Source: Globisporangium splendens
Taxonomy: Eukaryota > Oomycota > Peronosporomycetes > Pythiales > Pythiaceae
NCBI GenBank assembly: GCA_006386115.1
Contig: VFIW01000073.1
Location: 62,001-126,000, forward strand
Direction: 5' to 3'
DNA: 64,000 nucleotides
Shown: positions 10,829 through 21,738 of the stretch, in pieces
Layout of the letters: each line of letters starts with the position of its first letter
Position numbering within the stretch: the stretch's first letter is position 1
Notes under the pieces: model-generated
Told to the model about the DNA's origin: nothing
Seen by the model: only the letters and a program-made list of their open reading frames with translations
Databases searched by the model: none
Position numbers and translations under genes: made by a program

Positions 10829-13067
10829 TTACACGTCCAAGAGGTACTTCCACAGCGCGGCGACTCGAGGCTCCTGCTTCACTGTGCGCGCGTACAGCGA
10901 CGCCAACACAGACACGATCAGCCACAGGATGCACATCACGAGGTGGAACGTCATGGCGTGCAGCACCGCCACACGCACCCCCGACTTGCGTTCATAGGCG
11001 ACACTTGGACGAAGCGTGGAGTCCGCGTAGATCCCGAGACTCATGGCCACGATGTGCACGAGCGCGTGCGACTGCAGCCGCACGAGACTCAACTTGCACA
11101 CACCGAGCTCAGCCTGGACGCGCTCCACCTTGGTGAGCAGCACCTCGCGCTTGTCCTGGAGCCCAAGCTCGCCGCGTTCGGCCTGGTCCAGGATGTCGTC
11201 CGTCAGCTCCTGGTCTTTGCTACCGCTGCGTGCGTTGAGAGCACTGCGACGCTCTTCCGAGTACCACCCACTCGCGGTGAGAAGGTTGTACACGCTCACG
11301 TTGAGCCAGATCGTGACGAGCACGACGCTCCAGTCGCCATGCCGCGTCTGCGTGAGCACGCGACGCACGACCGTCTCGGTCTTCTGCACGTAGTAAAACA
11401 CGTGCAGCACCGCGACGGCCATGGCACTGAGCCACGCAGCGATACCGATCGATGGTCCCGCGTACAACACGCGCTTGAGGAACGCCGTGCTGCTCACGGG
11501 GAACGCAAAGAGCAGCACGTGGAGCGCCATGGCGCGGAACAAGTTGATCGTCGTCTTGGCCGCCAGACCCACCAGCAGCTCCACGGTCGTGTCGTAGCTG
11601 CTGTGCACCGCAAACATGTCCATCTGGAGCGCGGCGTCGTCAAACTGGAGCATACTGTTGCTGCTTCTACTGCTCGTGTTTGTCGTCTGGGGGGACAGCA
11701 AGCAGTAGTACCCGAAGCGATTGAGCAGCGACGCGTACACGAGCAGCGTCAGGTACGAGACTAGGAGCGCGCCACCCATAATGTGGCCAAGATGGCGGTG
11801 CAGCACGCGGTCGCGCTGGTACTCGCGGATGTCAATAAAGCTAAAGCACAAAGCCACGTCAGTGAGACGACAAGACACGCCAATGCAGCAGCAACAGCAC
11901 AAAAGTTATACGTACTTGTCCTGGATCGCCATGATCTTGGAATACACGAGTCGTGCGCTGTAGAGCGCGCACGCGAGTGTGAACAGCGCCTTGGCCGCGA
12001 GCAGCACCACGAGCCACGCACGGTCGGTAGCCATCACGTGCTTGGGGATCAGATCCTGGAAACTGCACCATCTGGTTGATCCGCAGCAGCGGCAAAGACC
12101 GAGACACGCGTGGCTTTTGACCAAACAGCGGATCGCTGCTGTCCGTGTCCTCGTCCCTCTCCTCGTCTTCGTCGTCATCCTGCTGCTTTTTCTTTTTCTT
12201 TGAGCCACTTTTCGCCAGCCCCTTTCGATTCCGGATCGACTTCATGTCGCTGTCATTTCCGCTGTTTTTGCCATCATCCGAGTCGTCTTTTCCGCTTGCA
12301 CTCGCTTTGCTTTTCTTGCTCTTGGGTTTGCGGATCTGCTTGCGTTCGAGGCGCTTCACGACCTCTTCGCCATCACCGTCTTCCTCGCCATGGACAACGT
12401 CAAACGTGCCATCTTTGCGCACGCGATGGATGTGACCACGCCGCCAGACGCCTTTCTTGTTCTTGAACTCGACAGCCGCATCCACAGCCAGCAACAAGTC
12501 TCCCTCTTCCTGACCGTCCCCATCACTTGCAGCGACATCGTCGACATTCTGTTGCTTTCGCGTCCTAGAAACCGCTTTTTTCTTCATCGCTGACGCTGCG
12601 ACTTTCTTCACGACCTCGTCGCTCGTGGAGTCCATGATGCCGAACGTGCCATCGCTCCGACACGTCTTCACCACACCGCTTCGCCACGGAGTCCCCTCTT
12701 TGCTGGAAGAACTCGGTACTGGCCATTGATACAACACAGCGTCGCCTTCCTCGAACGAACGAGGCTGCGGCGAACTTTCTCGTTGCACGCGCGAAATCGG
12801 CACTTTCTTCTCCGTCTCGCCTGTCTACGTGTACTGGACCGTCACGTCGTCTCTGCGATGAACTCGCACAATCGTCGCTACGAGCAATTTCTTTGCGTTG
12901 TCGGCGCTACGAACCTGGGCAAGCATGTCTCCCGTGAAGGCTTTTGCCTCGCTGTCTCCATTACCAGCATCTCCGTCATCGCTGCCTGCACTACCGTCTT
13001 TCGCCTGCAGGGTCACGCACTTTGCCCCCTTCTTCGTTCCTTTGGGCTCATCTCCATCCGACGGCAT
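10829..13067 (-). pseudogene. Tudor-like-repeat plus multi-TM protein, interrupted by a stop and a frameshift
   Basis: One reading frame runs from ATG at 13067. It holds three chromo/Tudor-like units with the pattern hydrophobic-V-R/H-DGTFDV...E-VVK: one around VATIVRVHRRDDVTVQY, one around WRSGVVKTCRSDGTFGI and one around WRRGHIHRVRKDGTFDVV. A Lys/Asp-rich linker follows, then about seven hydrophobic segments from AWLVVLLAAKALFTLACALY to the C-terminal WLIVSVLASLYA. An in-frame TAG at 12827-12825 cuts the first Tudor unit. Near 12055-12060 one extra C in TTTCCAGGAT shifts the frame between MVQF and QDLIPKHV. One intron, 11915-11841 (GTACGT...TTTAG), joins the last exon, 11840-10829. It is either a young pseudogene or a gene carrying sequence errors. 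No known family has this combination as far as I can tell. Confidence 0.65.
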
Positions 13068-13416
13068 CGTTGCGAGATCTTCCGGAGCTTTTTAACACCA
13101 ATTTCAAGGGAGTGAAGCCGCTGCAGCACAATTGAGCCGCAGAAATGCTCGTGCACGCTCTCCCCAAGCGCTTTTCCCTCATGACTCACTTGATAGAGAA
13201 AATAGCCTCATTCTCGAGATTTGGCTTGGATATTTTGAGCTCCAATATTCTGCATTTGGCCGGACGAGCGCATCCTATTTTTGCGAAGTCAAGCAAGTAG
13301 GTGTTCAACGCTTTTGCTTCCCAGCCAAGCCACGCAAACCAACGCCGCTCTCGACGGCATTATCCCGTTTGGTCTTGCATCTCGTATTCATCACCATATA
13401 AACCTGATCGAGTCCA

Positions 13417-13596
13417 ATGGCCAGCTTCCCGTCCCAAGAGCAGACAGTGTACCCGAGCAGCACGGTCGAGCACGATGCGACTTCAGCAGTAACAGCAGCC
13501 ACGGGACACATTCACGTCCAACACCCTCCCACTCAGCCGACGACGACGGCGTCGGGGTCACCGTCTGCAACGCAACTTGGACTGCGAATAGCATAA
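13417..13596 (+). CDS. possible small Ser/Thr/Pro-rich peptide
   Basis: An ATG-to-TAA frame of 59 codons begins MASFPSQEQTVYPSS and ends QLGLRIA. Its third-position bias and Ser/Thr/Gln-rich composition look like the N-terminus of an oomycete protein. No domain is visible and no downstream exon could be joined with confidence. It is either a small gene, a first exon or chance. Confidence 0.3.
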   Translation: MASFPSQEQTVYPSSTVEHDATSAVTAATGHIHVQHPPTQPTTTASGSPSATQLGLRIA

Positions 13597-13661
13597 GCAG
13601 GGGCTAATATCAACACATCCACCACCACCAACAAGGCTATTGCCGTTGCGTCAACCAAACG

Positions 13662-14066
13662 TTAGTCTTCATCGTCCGATTCATCGTAGTTGTCGTCTTC
13701 CTCAACGATCGGCAGCCACAAAGTTGACGGTTGCGGCATCGCACTGATACTGGCACCAACAGCTCCACCCGCATTCTTCTTGTGTGGTTCCAGTTCGTCT
13801 TCCAGTGCTATCAAAAGCAGTTCCTCGACGTCCACATCACCACAAATCGGTTCCCCATCGTTCTCCTGTGGTTGGGGAGCGACGGGAACAGCTGGACCAC
13901 AGACGCGGTCTGTACGAGGCAGGAAGGACGCTTCATCAGCCACACGCTTCGCAGGACACGCGCCAGCACTGTCAGCAGCAGCAGCAGCAGCAGCAGTGCG
14001 CTTGAGGCTCTTGGAGGCGTCTACACGCGGCAAAGTGTCGTTGCGCTGGCGCTTCGCTGCTTCCAT
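13662..14066 (-). CDS. small acidic protein, paralogue 2 of an unnamed family
   Basis: A 134-aa single-exon protein paralogous to the gene at 1930-2337. The start at 14066 (MEAAKRQRND) is supported by that alignment, although an in-frame ATG lies 33 nt upstream at 14099. Shared blocks are GACPxKRVAxEA, EPxCxDVDVEELLL, ALEDELE and the acidic end PIVEEDDNYDESDDE. A run of nine alanines sits in the N-terminal half and is encoded by GCA/GCT/GCC repeats near 13975-13999. The stop TAG overlaps ACG AT-rich DNA with no obvious terminator. The strong conservation of the C-terminal 15 residues suggests a binding peptide, for example for a basic partner such as histones (inference only). Function is unknown. 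Confidence 0.7.
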   Translation of the reverse strand: MEAAKRQRNDTLPRVDASKSLKRTAAAAAAADSAGACPAKRVADEASFLPRTDRVCGPAVPVAPQPQENDGEPICGDVDVEELLLIALEDELEPHKKNAGGAVGASISAMPQPSTLWLPIVEEDDNYDESDDED

Positions 14067-14881
14067 GAGAGTCTTGGTTGTGTTCGACAATTGGTGCATA
14101 TGTTGCAGTATAGAACATATGCATTTTCAGCAAAGTTCAAATATCGAAAGATAGATCATTCGTCCTACAAATGGTTGTATGCTCATCCGGATAATCGAGT
14201 TGTGTGCACCTGAGTCGAAAAATTCAAAGTGTAGTTTGTATCCGTGCACTCTTCATTTGCGCGCGCTTTTTTTGTTTGCACGCAAACTGCAAACCAGTTA
14301 TCTTCGTGGAACCTCATTTATGACCGATAAATTTCCGAGCATAGAGTTCGCACTGCTGCTGTCTACTCTCCAAAGTACTAAAGCGAAGTACGAATCGTGA
14401 TGGATCCGAGTACTTTACGCTGCGACATCGCACCGTTGCCCACACACCTCTCAATCGATCCGCACTTAACAGCGACTCCATACGAACCTTACACCTCACA
14501 GCGAAAAATAAAATACATTTCTTTGCCCTAATAATGCGCCGCTCCCTGAAGCCCGGACCACCCACCCACCCGCCTGCCTGTCCAACCCACGAGCTTGTAC
14601 ACAATACGACCAACGCGATACATTTCAAGAGAGCGGCTGGTACGTTCATGCGTCTTTGCGTCTTTGTGTGTGCACAATGGATGGCGCGATATGGAGCACA
14701 CCCGTATACGCACTCTCTGTGTACATGATGCTCTTATTTATATGTGGTTATGCATATGCTAATCGCTCACTTCTTATTCTCTTTGCAAATGAATGTTTGT
14801 CTCTCTCTCTTCTCGGCAACAGCAGTTTATCGCAGACTCCATATAAAAAAGCGCTTTTCTTTCGTAGAAACGACAGCCACC
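14067..14881. other. intergenic, upstream region of the lamin gene
   Basis: It separates divergent genes. Pyrimidine-rich stretches (TCTCTCTCTC near 14803) precede the lamin start. No gene is supported. Confidence 0.45.
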
Positions 14882-16684
14882 ATGCCGACCGCGCTCTCGC
14901 CGATCAAGTCCAAGCGTCTCGATGAAAAGTCCACGCTCCAGGTACTTTATTGCATTTATCAAACGAGGATACAGTGTGTGCATATGGAACACGCCACTCT
15001 AGACGATGCTGATGATCGTGTATATATATAGTTCCTTAATGGACGGCTGGAGCTCTACGTGCTCCGCGTGAAGGAGATGGAGGACGCGAAGATCGTGGCC
15101 GAGCGCGAGCTCGAGACCATCCGCCAGCGCATGCAGGCCGACATCGACGCGCTGCGGCTGCGCATGTCCAAGGAGCTCGACGAGACCAGAAAGTGCGCAC
15201 TCAATATGCTCTATCTTCCATACACGCACTCTCTTTATGAGCGTCTCTAATTCCGAAAATGTGGATATGCCAATGCAGGAAATTGGACGTGGAGCTGGAC
15301 CAGAAGGCGCGGCTGCAGGTGCTGGAGCAGGAGCAGCACGTGGAGCTCGTCAAGCTGCGCGCGCAGGTGAAGGAGCTGAGCGAGATCAAGGCGCTGGCTG
15401 AGAGTCTGCAGGTGGAGCTCACGAAGGAGCGCTCGAACTCGAAGGCGTCCAAGGAGACGCTGTCGGTGCAGACGACGCAGTTGCAGTCAGCGCGCCGCCG
15501 GATCAAGGACCTGGAGCGCGAGAACCGCAGCTACGAGGCGTCGCTGAGCGATGCGACCAAGGAGCTCGACGATCTCCGCAAGAAGAGCTCGGACTTTGAC
15601 CTCACGCGCGACCTCGAGATCACCAATATCCGCAAGGAGATGAACCAGAAGCACCAGGAAGCGCTCGCGCAGTGGAAGAAGGACACGGAGGAGCGGGTCC
15701 TTGGCGTCGAGAAGGAGGTGCGTCTCTACTTTGAAGGCGTCGTGCAGGGCTTTAAGTCCCAGGTGGAAGACCTGAGCGTCGAGTTGGACTCGACCAAGAA
15801 GGAGTTGGATCGCACGGCCAGCGACTACGAGGAGAGTCTCCAGGTGCGTCAGCAGTTGACCGAGAAGGTCGCGCACTTGGAGCGCGAGTACCGCGAGGAG
15901 CGCACCAAGTTCAAGGAGGATCGCAAGAAGTACGAGGCCACGTTGGAGCACTTCCGCTCGTCCAAATTTGCCAAGGAGCAAGAATTTAACGACCTCATGG
16001 ACGTCAAGATCGCGCTCGACGCCGAGATCACGGCGTACCGTCGCATTCTCGACCGCGAAGAGACTCGTTTCGGGCTTCCGACCCCCACGAACACGCCGAA
16101 CGCCAAGCAGACGTCACGTAAGCGGAAGAGCGAGGCATCTGTCACTGCTGCGGCTGCGACCAGCAAGCGTGTCAAACGCGCGCCGTCGTCGGTTCAGATT
16201 GTGCACCTAGATTTGGAGAAGGACCGCATCGTGCTGGAGAACACGAGTGAGAAGCCCGTGTCGCTCGCCGGCTGGGAAGTGCGCGGCCGCGCGGAGAACC
16301 AGGTGTTCCGGTTCCCGGCCACGTACAGCATGCGACCAAAGTCCAAGATGACGGTGTACTCGAGCAAGCGCAACAAGAACGCCAAGGACGAGCGCAAGCC
16401 GAACGAGGACTCGTTCCTGGCGACCAAGTTCTCGCTGAACGCGAGCGGCGACTTCGCCGTGCTGCTGACCGCTGACGGTGTCCCCGTGAGCACCCGCGCC
16501 GAGGGTCTCTCGGTCGAGGAAGTGAAGACTCTGGAAGCAGAGATCAAGGCTGAACTCGATGACGAAGCACCTCCAGCTGAAGGGGTAAGTGAAGTTGTGT
16601 GTGTTTTCCTGATTGCTTGAATGGTGCTGACTGACACTTGTGTCTGTGGTTTTATGTGATTATGTGTAGTGTGGAATCATGTAA
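14882..16684 (+). CDS. lamin (nuclear intermediate-filament protein) with CaaX box
   Basis: Four exons, 14882-14941, 15032-15192, 15279-16584 and 16670-16684, encode 513 aa. A short head (PTALSPIKSKR, with an SP site) leads into a coiled-coil rod that opens with LNGRLELYVLRVKEME. The rod ends near residues 315-342 with the intermediate-filament signature VKIALDAEITAYRRILDREE. NLS-like SRKRKSE and SKRVKR follow at about 354-378. A lamin-tail Ig-like domain lies at about 379-475, with VLENTSEKPVSLAGW and a FRFPATYSMRPKSKMTVYSS block. The last exon is only 15 nt and encodes Cys-Gly-Ile-Met plus stop, a CaaX prenylation box like that of B-type lamins. It builds the nuclear lamina. Lamin homologues are known in oomycetes. 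Without the last splice the frame would end in a meaningless VSEVVCVFLIA. Confidence 0.9.
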
Positions 16685-17446
16685 GAAAGAGAAGCTGGCG
16701 ACATGTTTTAACGACGAGAGCTACTCGGATATGTTCTTTATCCTTATGAACGCGGAAAGAAGATTGGAGTGTTTTTATGGACGTTTTCTCTTCTTTTTTT
16801 TTTCTGCGCAGTTTGTGGTGAGAATGTGGATGGAGGTGGTTTTGAGAACTGTCACGATCTCTCTTGGGAGTGCGGCCGCAGACCAACCAGACGCATATAT
16901 ACATGAGAGAGAAACCTAATCTTGCTCTCGCATGGATGTGCTCGGTTGGAGCGTGCGTTGCTGCTTGGTGTCCATTTTCGTCTTTGAGGCGGCTCGTCGA
17001 AAACCAAATTCACACAGTGATTTTTGAATCCAAGAGATCATAATGCTGTAAATGAAGCAAGAGATATCATATTAAGGAGACGATTGCAAAGCGTCAATTG
17101 CCTGGTTTGTAAATGCTAGCCAGCTTGGTTCGCATCGGAGTCAAGTGGAAACTCATGAGTGGAACGAAAGATCGGTGTCAAACAAACAAAAGGAGCGCAT
17201 GCCAACATTGCTGCTCTGTTTCAGTAATGCTGTTCCATCTGAAAACAGCAGCTTGCTGCTATCAATTATAACAATTCGAACTCAATACGATTATATCGAG
17301 TTCAATCAATTAGCACTTTAAAGAACAGAATCAGTCGCTAAGGTTTTACTCCATTCACAATACCAGTATCTAAACCGGTAGATACTGGTGTTCTCATCAT
17401 CACACACCAAAGTGGCTGACCAGAAAGCAGAACGATCAAGAAAAGC
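16685..17446. other. intergenic with a perfect hairpin near its end
   Basis: This is the region between the lamin stop and the bromodomain gene start. An 11-bp perfect inverted repeat is described separately. No gene is supported. Confidence 0.45.
17362..17389 (+). promoter_or_regulatory. perfect 11-bp inverted repeat upstream of the bromodomain gene
   Basis: ACCAGTATCTA and its exact reverse complement TAGATACTGGT flank the six bases AACCGG. The structure ends 57 bp before the ATG at 17447, so it lies in the promoter or 5' UTR. It could form a hairpin in RNA or be a palindromic protein-binding site (inference). Confidence 0.4.
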
Positions 17447-19663
17447 ATGGAGACGCTGTCGTCGTCGAATGCGCCAGCGCCGGACACCCCAGCGGCAGCC
17501 ACTGCGAGCTTCGAGTGCCAGCCCGGGTACGCGCTCGACCGCGAGCTGCTGCCGGAGCTGGAGGCGGCGATCGCGTTTCTGCAGAAGGAGGTGGCGCAGA
17601 TCAAATTGGGCGAGAAGGATCAGTGTCTTGAGGAACTCATGGACAGCCCCCCGCTGCCGGGAGATCAGTTCCAGACGCTGCTGAGCATCTGGCGCGTGCC
17701 TGCGATTCCTGTTGAGTTGGTGGATCTGCTGAAGCAGTTGAGGGAGGCGCAGCGTCGCGAGAAAGAGGAGAAGGAACTGCTGGAGAGTGGTGATGAAGGT
17801 GCTGAGAAAACGGCAGGCGATGGAGGCAAGGGAGTGCCTGAAGATGAACGTATGGGAGATGAGAAGGATGCTGAAGCTGATAAGACACAAAGAAGCGATG
17901 GAGATAAGGCAGGTGCTGGTGATGCTACGTTGTCGGAGGGTTTGAAGAAGAAGCGAGGGCGGAAGGCACGGATGCAGCCAGCGAGTGACGCTGACACGGG
18001 AGAAGATGAGGACATGGAGGAGGAAGCGCAGCAGGATGAGTCGGCAGAGCCTGTGGACGAAGAAGAGGAAGGTGTGGCCGCTGTAGATGACAGTGAGAAG
18101 GATGGAGCAGGAGAAGAGAAGGCGGATGTGGTGGTGGCTCAGGGTGATGCTGATGAAAGCATGGAGGATCCTTCGACAGCTGATGAGAGTCAAGAGCCTA
18201 CCGCCGCGGCTGCTACCAACGAACCTTCGGTAGAAAAGACTGGACGAGTCGCTGAAACAAGCGAAGCTGCTGAAAAGAAGGAAGAGACCGACACGAACGA
18301 GTCGAAGACGCGGCAAGCAGAAGACGAAGCCGCCGCTGAAGCCGCGCTCGCGAGTCTCAAGTCGCTGCGCAAGAGCATGCTGCTGGACGTACTATCGAAG
18401 ATCACGTCGGTCGCCAAGTCCAAAGGAGTGGTGAGGATTGTGCTTATATGCGATGCATTAAGAACCAAAGTCATCATTGTCTGACCACTTTGTGTCATTT
18501 GTTATTTGTACGCGCTGATGCAGGATCCTGCGATGTTTTCGGCTCGCAAGGCGCGCGAAGGGAAAGCGGACTTTATGGACCTCGCGACGATCTCGTCCGA
18601 TGTCCACGCAGGCGTGATCTCCGAGTGGGACGTGTTTGCGCACCAGGTGTACCTCTTTTGCCAGCACGTGATCGCGGACTCCGAGAAGCGCGACCAGCAG
18701 GATGCCAAGCAAAAGGGCGTCGAGCTGCTCCACTTTGCACGCACGTTGACCGAGACGTTGCGTAAAGCAAGCGCCAAGAAAGAAGAATCGCTTTTGCAGC
18801 AGTTAAGCAGCAGTCGAGCTGCGACTACAACGGCGGCATCGTCGGTGAGTGCAGCACCAACCAGCAATGCTGATCGAAACGAGAAAACCAAGGCGGAGAC
18901 CAACGAGAAAGAAAAAGACTCGTCACAAGAACGTGCCGCGGCTGCTGCTGAAGCCAAGATGTCCCCGGTCCAGAGTTACCACAACCAGGCGAGTCCAAAG
19001 CGCGGGTCTCTGTCGGAGCCGTTGACACCAAATCGGATCTCGGCGCGGATCCGACAGCGAGGCAATAGCGATGCCGCTGGGTCACCGCAGGGTCACGCGT
19101 CGGCGCCCCGCATCAACGAAGACGCTGGGGAGGCAACAGCAGGAACCGAGACGAGGTACCGCAAACGACCTCGCGCGTCTTCGAACGCGAGCGCCGGGTC
19201 CTCGGCTGCTGCTGCGACGCCGCCTGCTGCGACCACAGCGAGTGACGACAACATGAGCGAGTCGGAGAGCCAAATCTCGGCGTCTGAGGCTGAATCCAAG
19301 GCGCAGCGTCGCTCGAGAGGATCCGCGTCCTCGCCCGCGTCGAGTGCGCAGACGACGCCTGTGAAGCGTGTGAAGACGAGAAAGCGCCGTCCTGTGCTCC
19401 CGGCGACGCGCATGAGCTCGCGGCAGCAGAAGCGGCGCGCGCAGAAAGCGGCCGAAGCGGAAGATGAAGAGGCTAAAGACGGATCCGATGCGAACAACAA
19501 TGACGGCGAGGAAGACACGGCGGAAGGTGAGGACGACGACAACAAGAGCGAAGCCGCCGAGCCCGACGCTCCCGCTGCGCCTGTGCTGCTCACGAAATCG
19601 GGACGACCGCGAAAGAAACCTGGACGCAAACCTGCCGGCTGGAAGAAAACCGACGGCAAATAA
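17447..19663 (+). CDS. bromodomain-like chromatin protein with AT-hooks
   Basis: Two exons, 17447-18430 and 18524-19663, joined by a 93-bp GTGAGG...GCAG intron, encode 707 aa. The N-terminal 100 residues are helical (ALDRELLPELEAAIAFLQKEV). A long Glu/Asp-rich disordered stretch follows. A bromodomain-like fold spans roughly residues 300-415: SLRKSMLLDVLSKIT, then DFMDLATISSDVHAGVI, then the helix WDVFAHQVYLFCQHVI and a final helix. FMDLATI matches the PMDLsTI signature. Several basic motifs suggest DNA contact: KKKRGRKAR at about residue 170 and GRPRKKPGRKPAGW near the C-terminus, the latter an AT-hook. The layout is like BRD8-type subunits of NuA4/TIP60 acetyltransferase complexes, but that specific assignment is inference. 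Confidence 0.75.
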
Positions 19664-19770
19664 AGACAAACTTGCATATAAGGGTGGCAGGGAGACGATA
19701 CCTTTTTCAGTATGTCGACATCCATCCATACATCTTTGTGTGTATTCACCGCTTGCTTCTTTCATTTTTC

Positions 19771-21322
19771 CTAGAGCTTGCTGTCGTCTTGGAGGATTTT
19801 TTCCACGAGCGTGATGAAATACGACGGATCCGTGATCGCAGCAAAGGGCTCGACGCGCTGCAGGTACTTGCGCTTGCTTTTCTCGAACGGCACGGGGTTG
19901 CCCGTCGCCACGTCACGGACATCGACAATGTGCGAGTGATGCGCCTCGATGTGGTCGTCAAAGAAAACCACAATGGCGTCATTCGCGTCGTTCTCCGAGT
20001 CGTTGACGAGCAGGAGCTTGCCGTACTCGCCGTTCTCGGCGTGCGCGCTCCACCACTCCCAGTAATCACGGAGCGCGAGCGTCGAGCTCTGGTTGAGCAT
20101 GTCCGCAATCTTGCTCTGGATCGACCCAAAGCCGCGCACGATCTGCACATTGCTGCTGCCTTGTTGAGCTTCATAGAAGTTGGCCAAGGCATTCGCATCG
20201 CCTTGGTTCGCGCTTGAGAATGGCAATTTCGTCAACGTGCCCACGGCGAGCGCCGTGCCGTTGGCATCGTACCCATCGCGGTAGAACGTGCCGACGTGGT
20301 CGCCCGAGACATCGAGCTTGAAGCTCTCCGGGAGCTTGGTGCCCGCAGGGTAGAACGGGTGCTTGCCGTCCACGAGCAGCTCCAGTTCCTTGGCGACTTC
20401 GGGGATATCGTCGCCAAACGTGCGGAAGACGAGCTTGAAAGCGTACTTGTCGGTCTTGTCCGTCGAAGTCAGGAACGACAGGAACTGCATGAACGACGGC
20501 AGCAGGTAGTACTTGCCCTCGCTCCACGCCTCCTGCAGGCGCGACGTCGGCAACGTGCTCGCGAGTTGCTAAATGGCAGCACAAAACACACGAATAAATT
20601 AAGGCACAACAGCGTCAATATGAAAATGTATCCACCTATCCATGCAGCCTCACGGACATACATACCTTGGCAGCCTCACGCTGGCGTCCTTCTGGAAAGT
20701 GCAGCTTATCCATAACCTCATGGAACGAGCCACGGACACGGGCTCCAGGACCATCGCCGCCAGTGAACGCAGACTGCAGTGCCGTGCGCTGCTTCTTCGC
20801 CGCCCTATCATTGCAAACACACACGTGCAGAATCAGCAATCTGCCTCTCCATATAGGAGAAAGATATAGCACAATGCGCTAAGCCATTACTTGTTGAGCG
20901 CCTTGATCTGCTCGATCGTGCGGCCGCCGCTGGCGTTCAGACTCTCGTACGGATGCGAGTCGTCCACGAACTGCTTGTACGTGATCAGCGGCACGGCGAC
21001 GCTCTCGCCGTCCACGGCCACGGACGCCACACCCCCCGCAGGCGGCTCAATCGACGACGCCTCCGACACGCACACCCACTATATAATAGCATACATACAT
21101 AGAGACAGAATCATAAACCCATTTTCCACATGTGCACGATGGTTCATGAAATATTGTCGTTACCTTGGAGGGCTGCTGCGGGTGCACGTACCCCCACGAG
21201 CACTCGGAGAGCAGGTAGTCGACCGTGTTCTCCATGGTGCGGCCGCCCGCAGCGTCCGACATCAGCACTGTGCGGTTGAGATCGAAGTGCAGCACCACAT
21301 TGCGCCGCGACGTCGCCATCAT
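19771..21322 (-). CDS. HAD-like hydrolase-fold protein, oomycete-type
   Basis: Four exons, 21322-21164, 21078-20891, 20804-20666 and 20568-19771, give 427 aa with phase kept throughout (donors GTAACG, GTAATG, GTATGT). There are two adjacent ATGs, at 21322 and 21319. The N-terminus has a HAD motif I-like VVLHFDLNRTVL (D14, N16, T18). The usual second Asp of DxDxT is Asn here. A motif IV-like IVVFFDDHIE lies near residue 365. Between them is a large insert with DRDGYDANG-like and FRTFGDDIPEVAKEL segments. With the general-acid Asp replaced, phosphatase activity may be reduced (inference). The protein ends in DDSKL with a TAG stop, 108 bp from the bromodomain gene stop on the other strand. The exact substrate is unknown. 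Confidence 0.65.
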
Positions 21323-21738
21323 TTCCTTGCTTGCTTCTTGTGGTTAATGGCTGGCATTGTAGCAAGATGAATGGGAACACTGTTTAATTTAATAACCGGA
21401 ATTTTGATGTACTCACAGTGATAGTCGCACTGCCAAACGGATTGGATTTTTAAAGTTGCTCCAGATGGAGTCTTTTACCGTTCCAGCGTTCGATCAAAAG
21501 CTCAAAGCGTAAATTCTCCTAATGTGACAAACGGGGAACGGACGCTTCACTGTAAAGTTTGCACTGTCCAGAAATACATCCATTTGCTTCTCTGTTCGAG
21601 CCTGTCAATAGCGTCGGCTCAATCGAGTTGGAAAACGAGTTCCTTCCTAATTTCGTGACTTGAGTATTGATGTGTTTGCTGCAGTCACCAAACTGCCAAA
21701 AGAGTTCAATTCTTTAACGTTATCAATCAACCCATCTC
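21323..21738. other. intergenic, nothing found
   Basis: About 415 bp of AT-rich DNA upstream of the HAD-like gene, adjoining the 3' end of the next gene. No coding or repeat signal seen. Confidence 0.45.
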
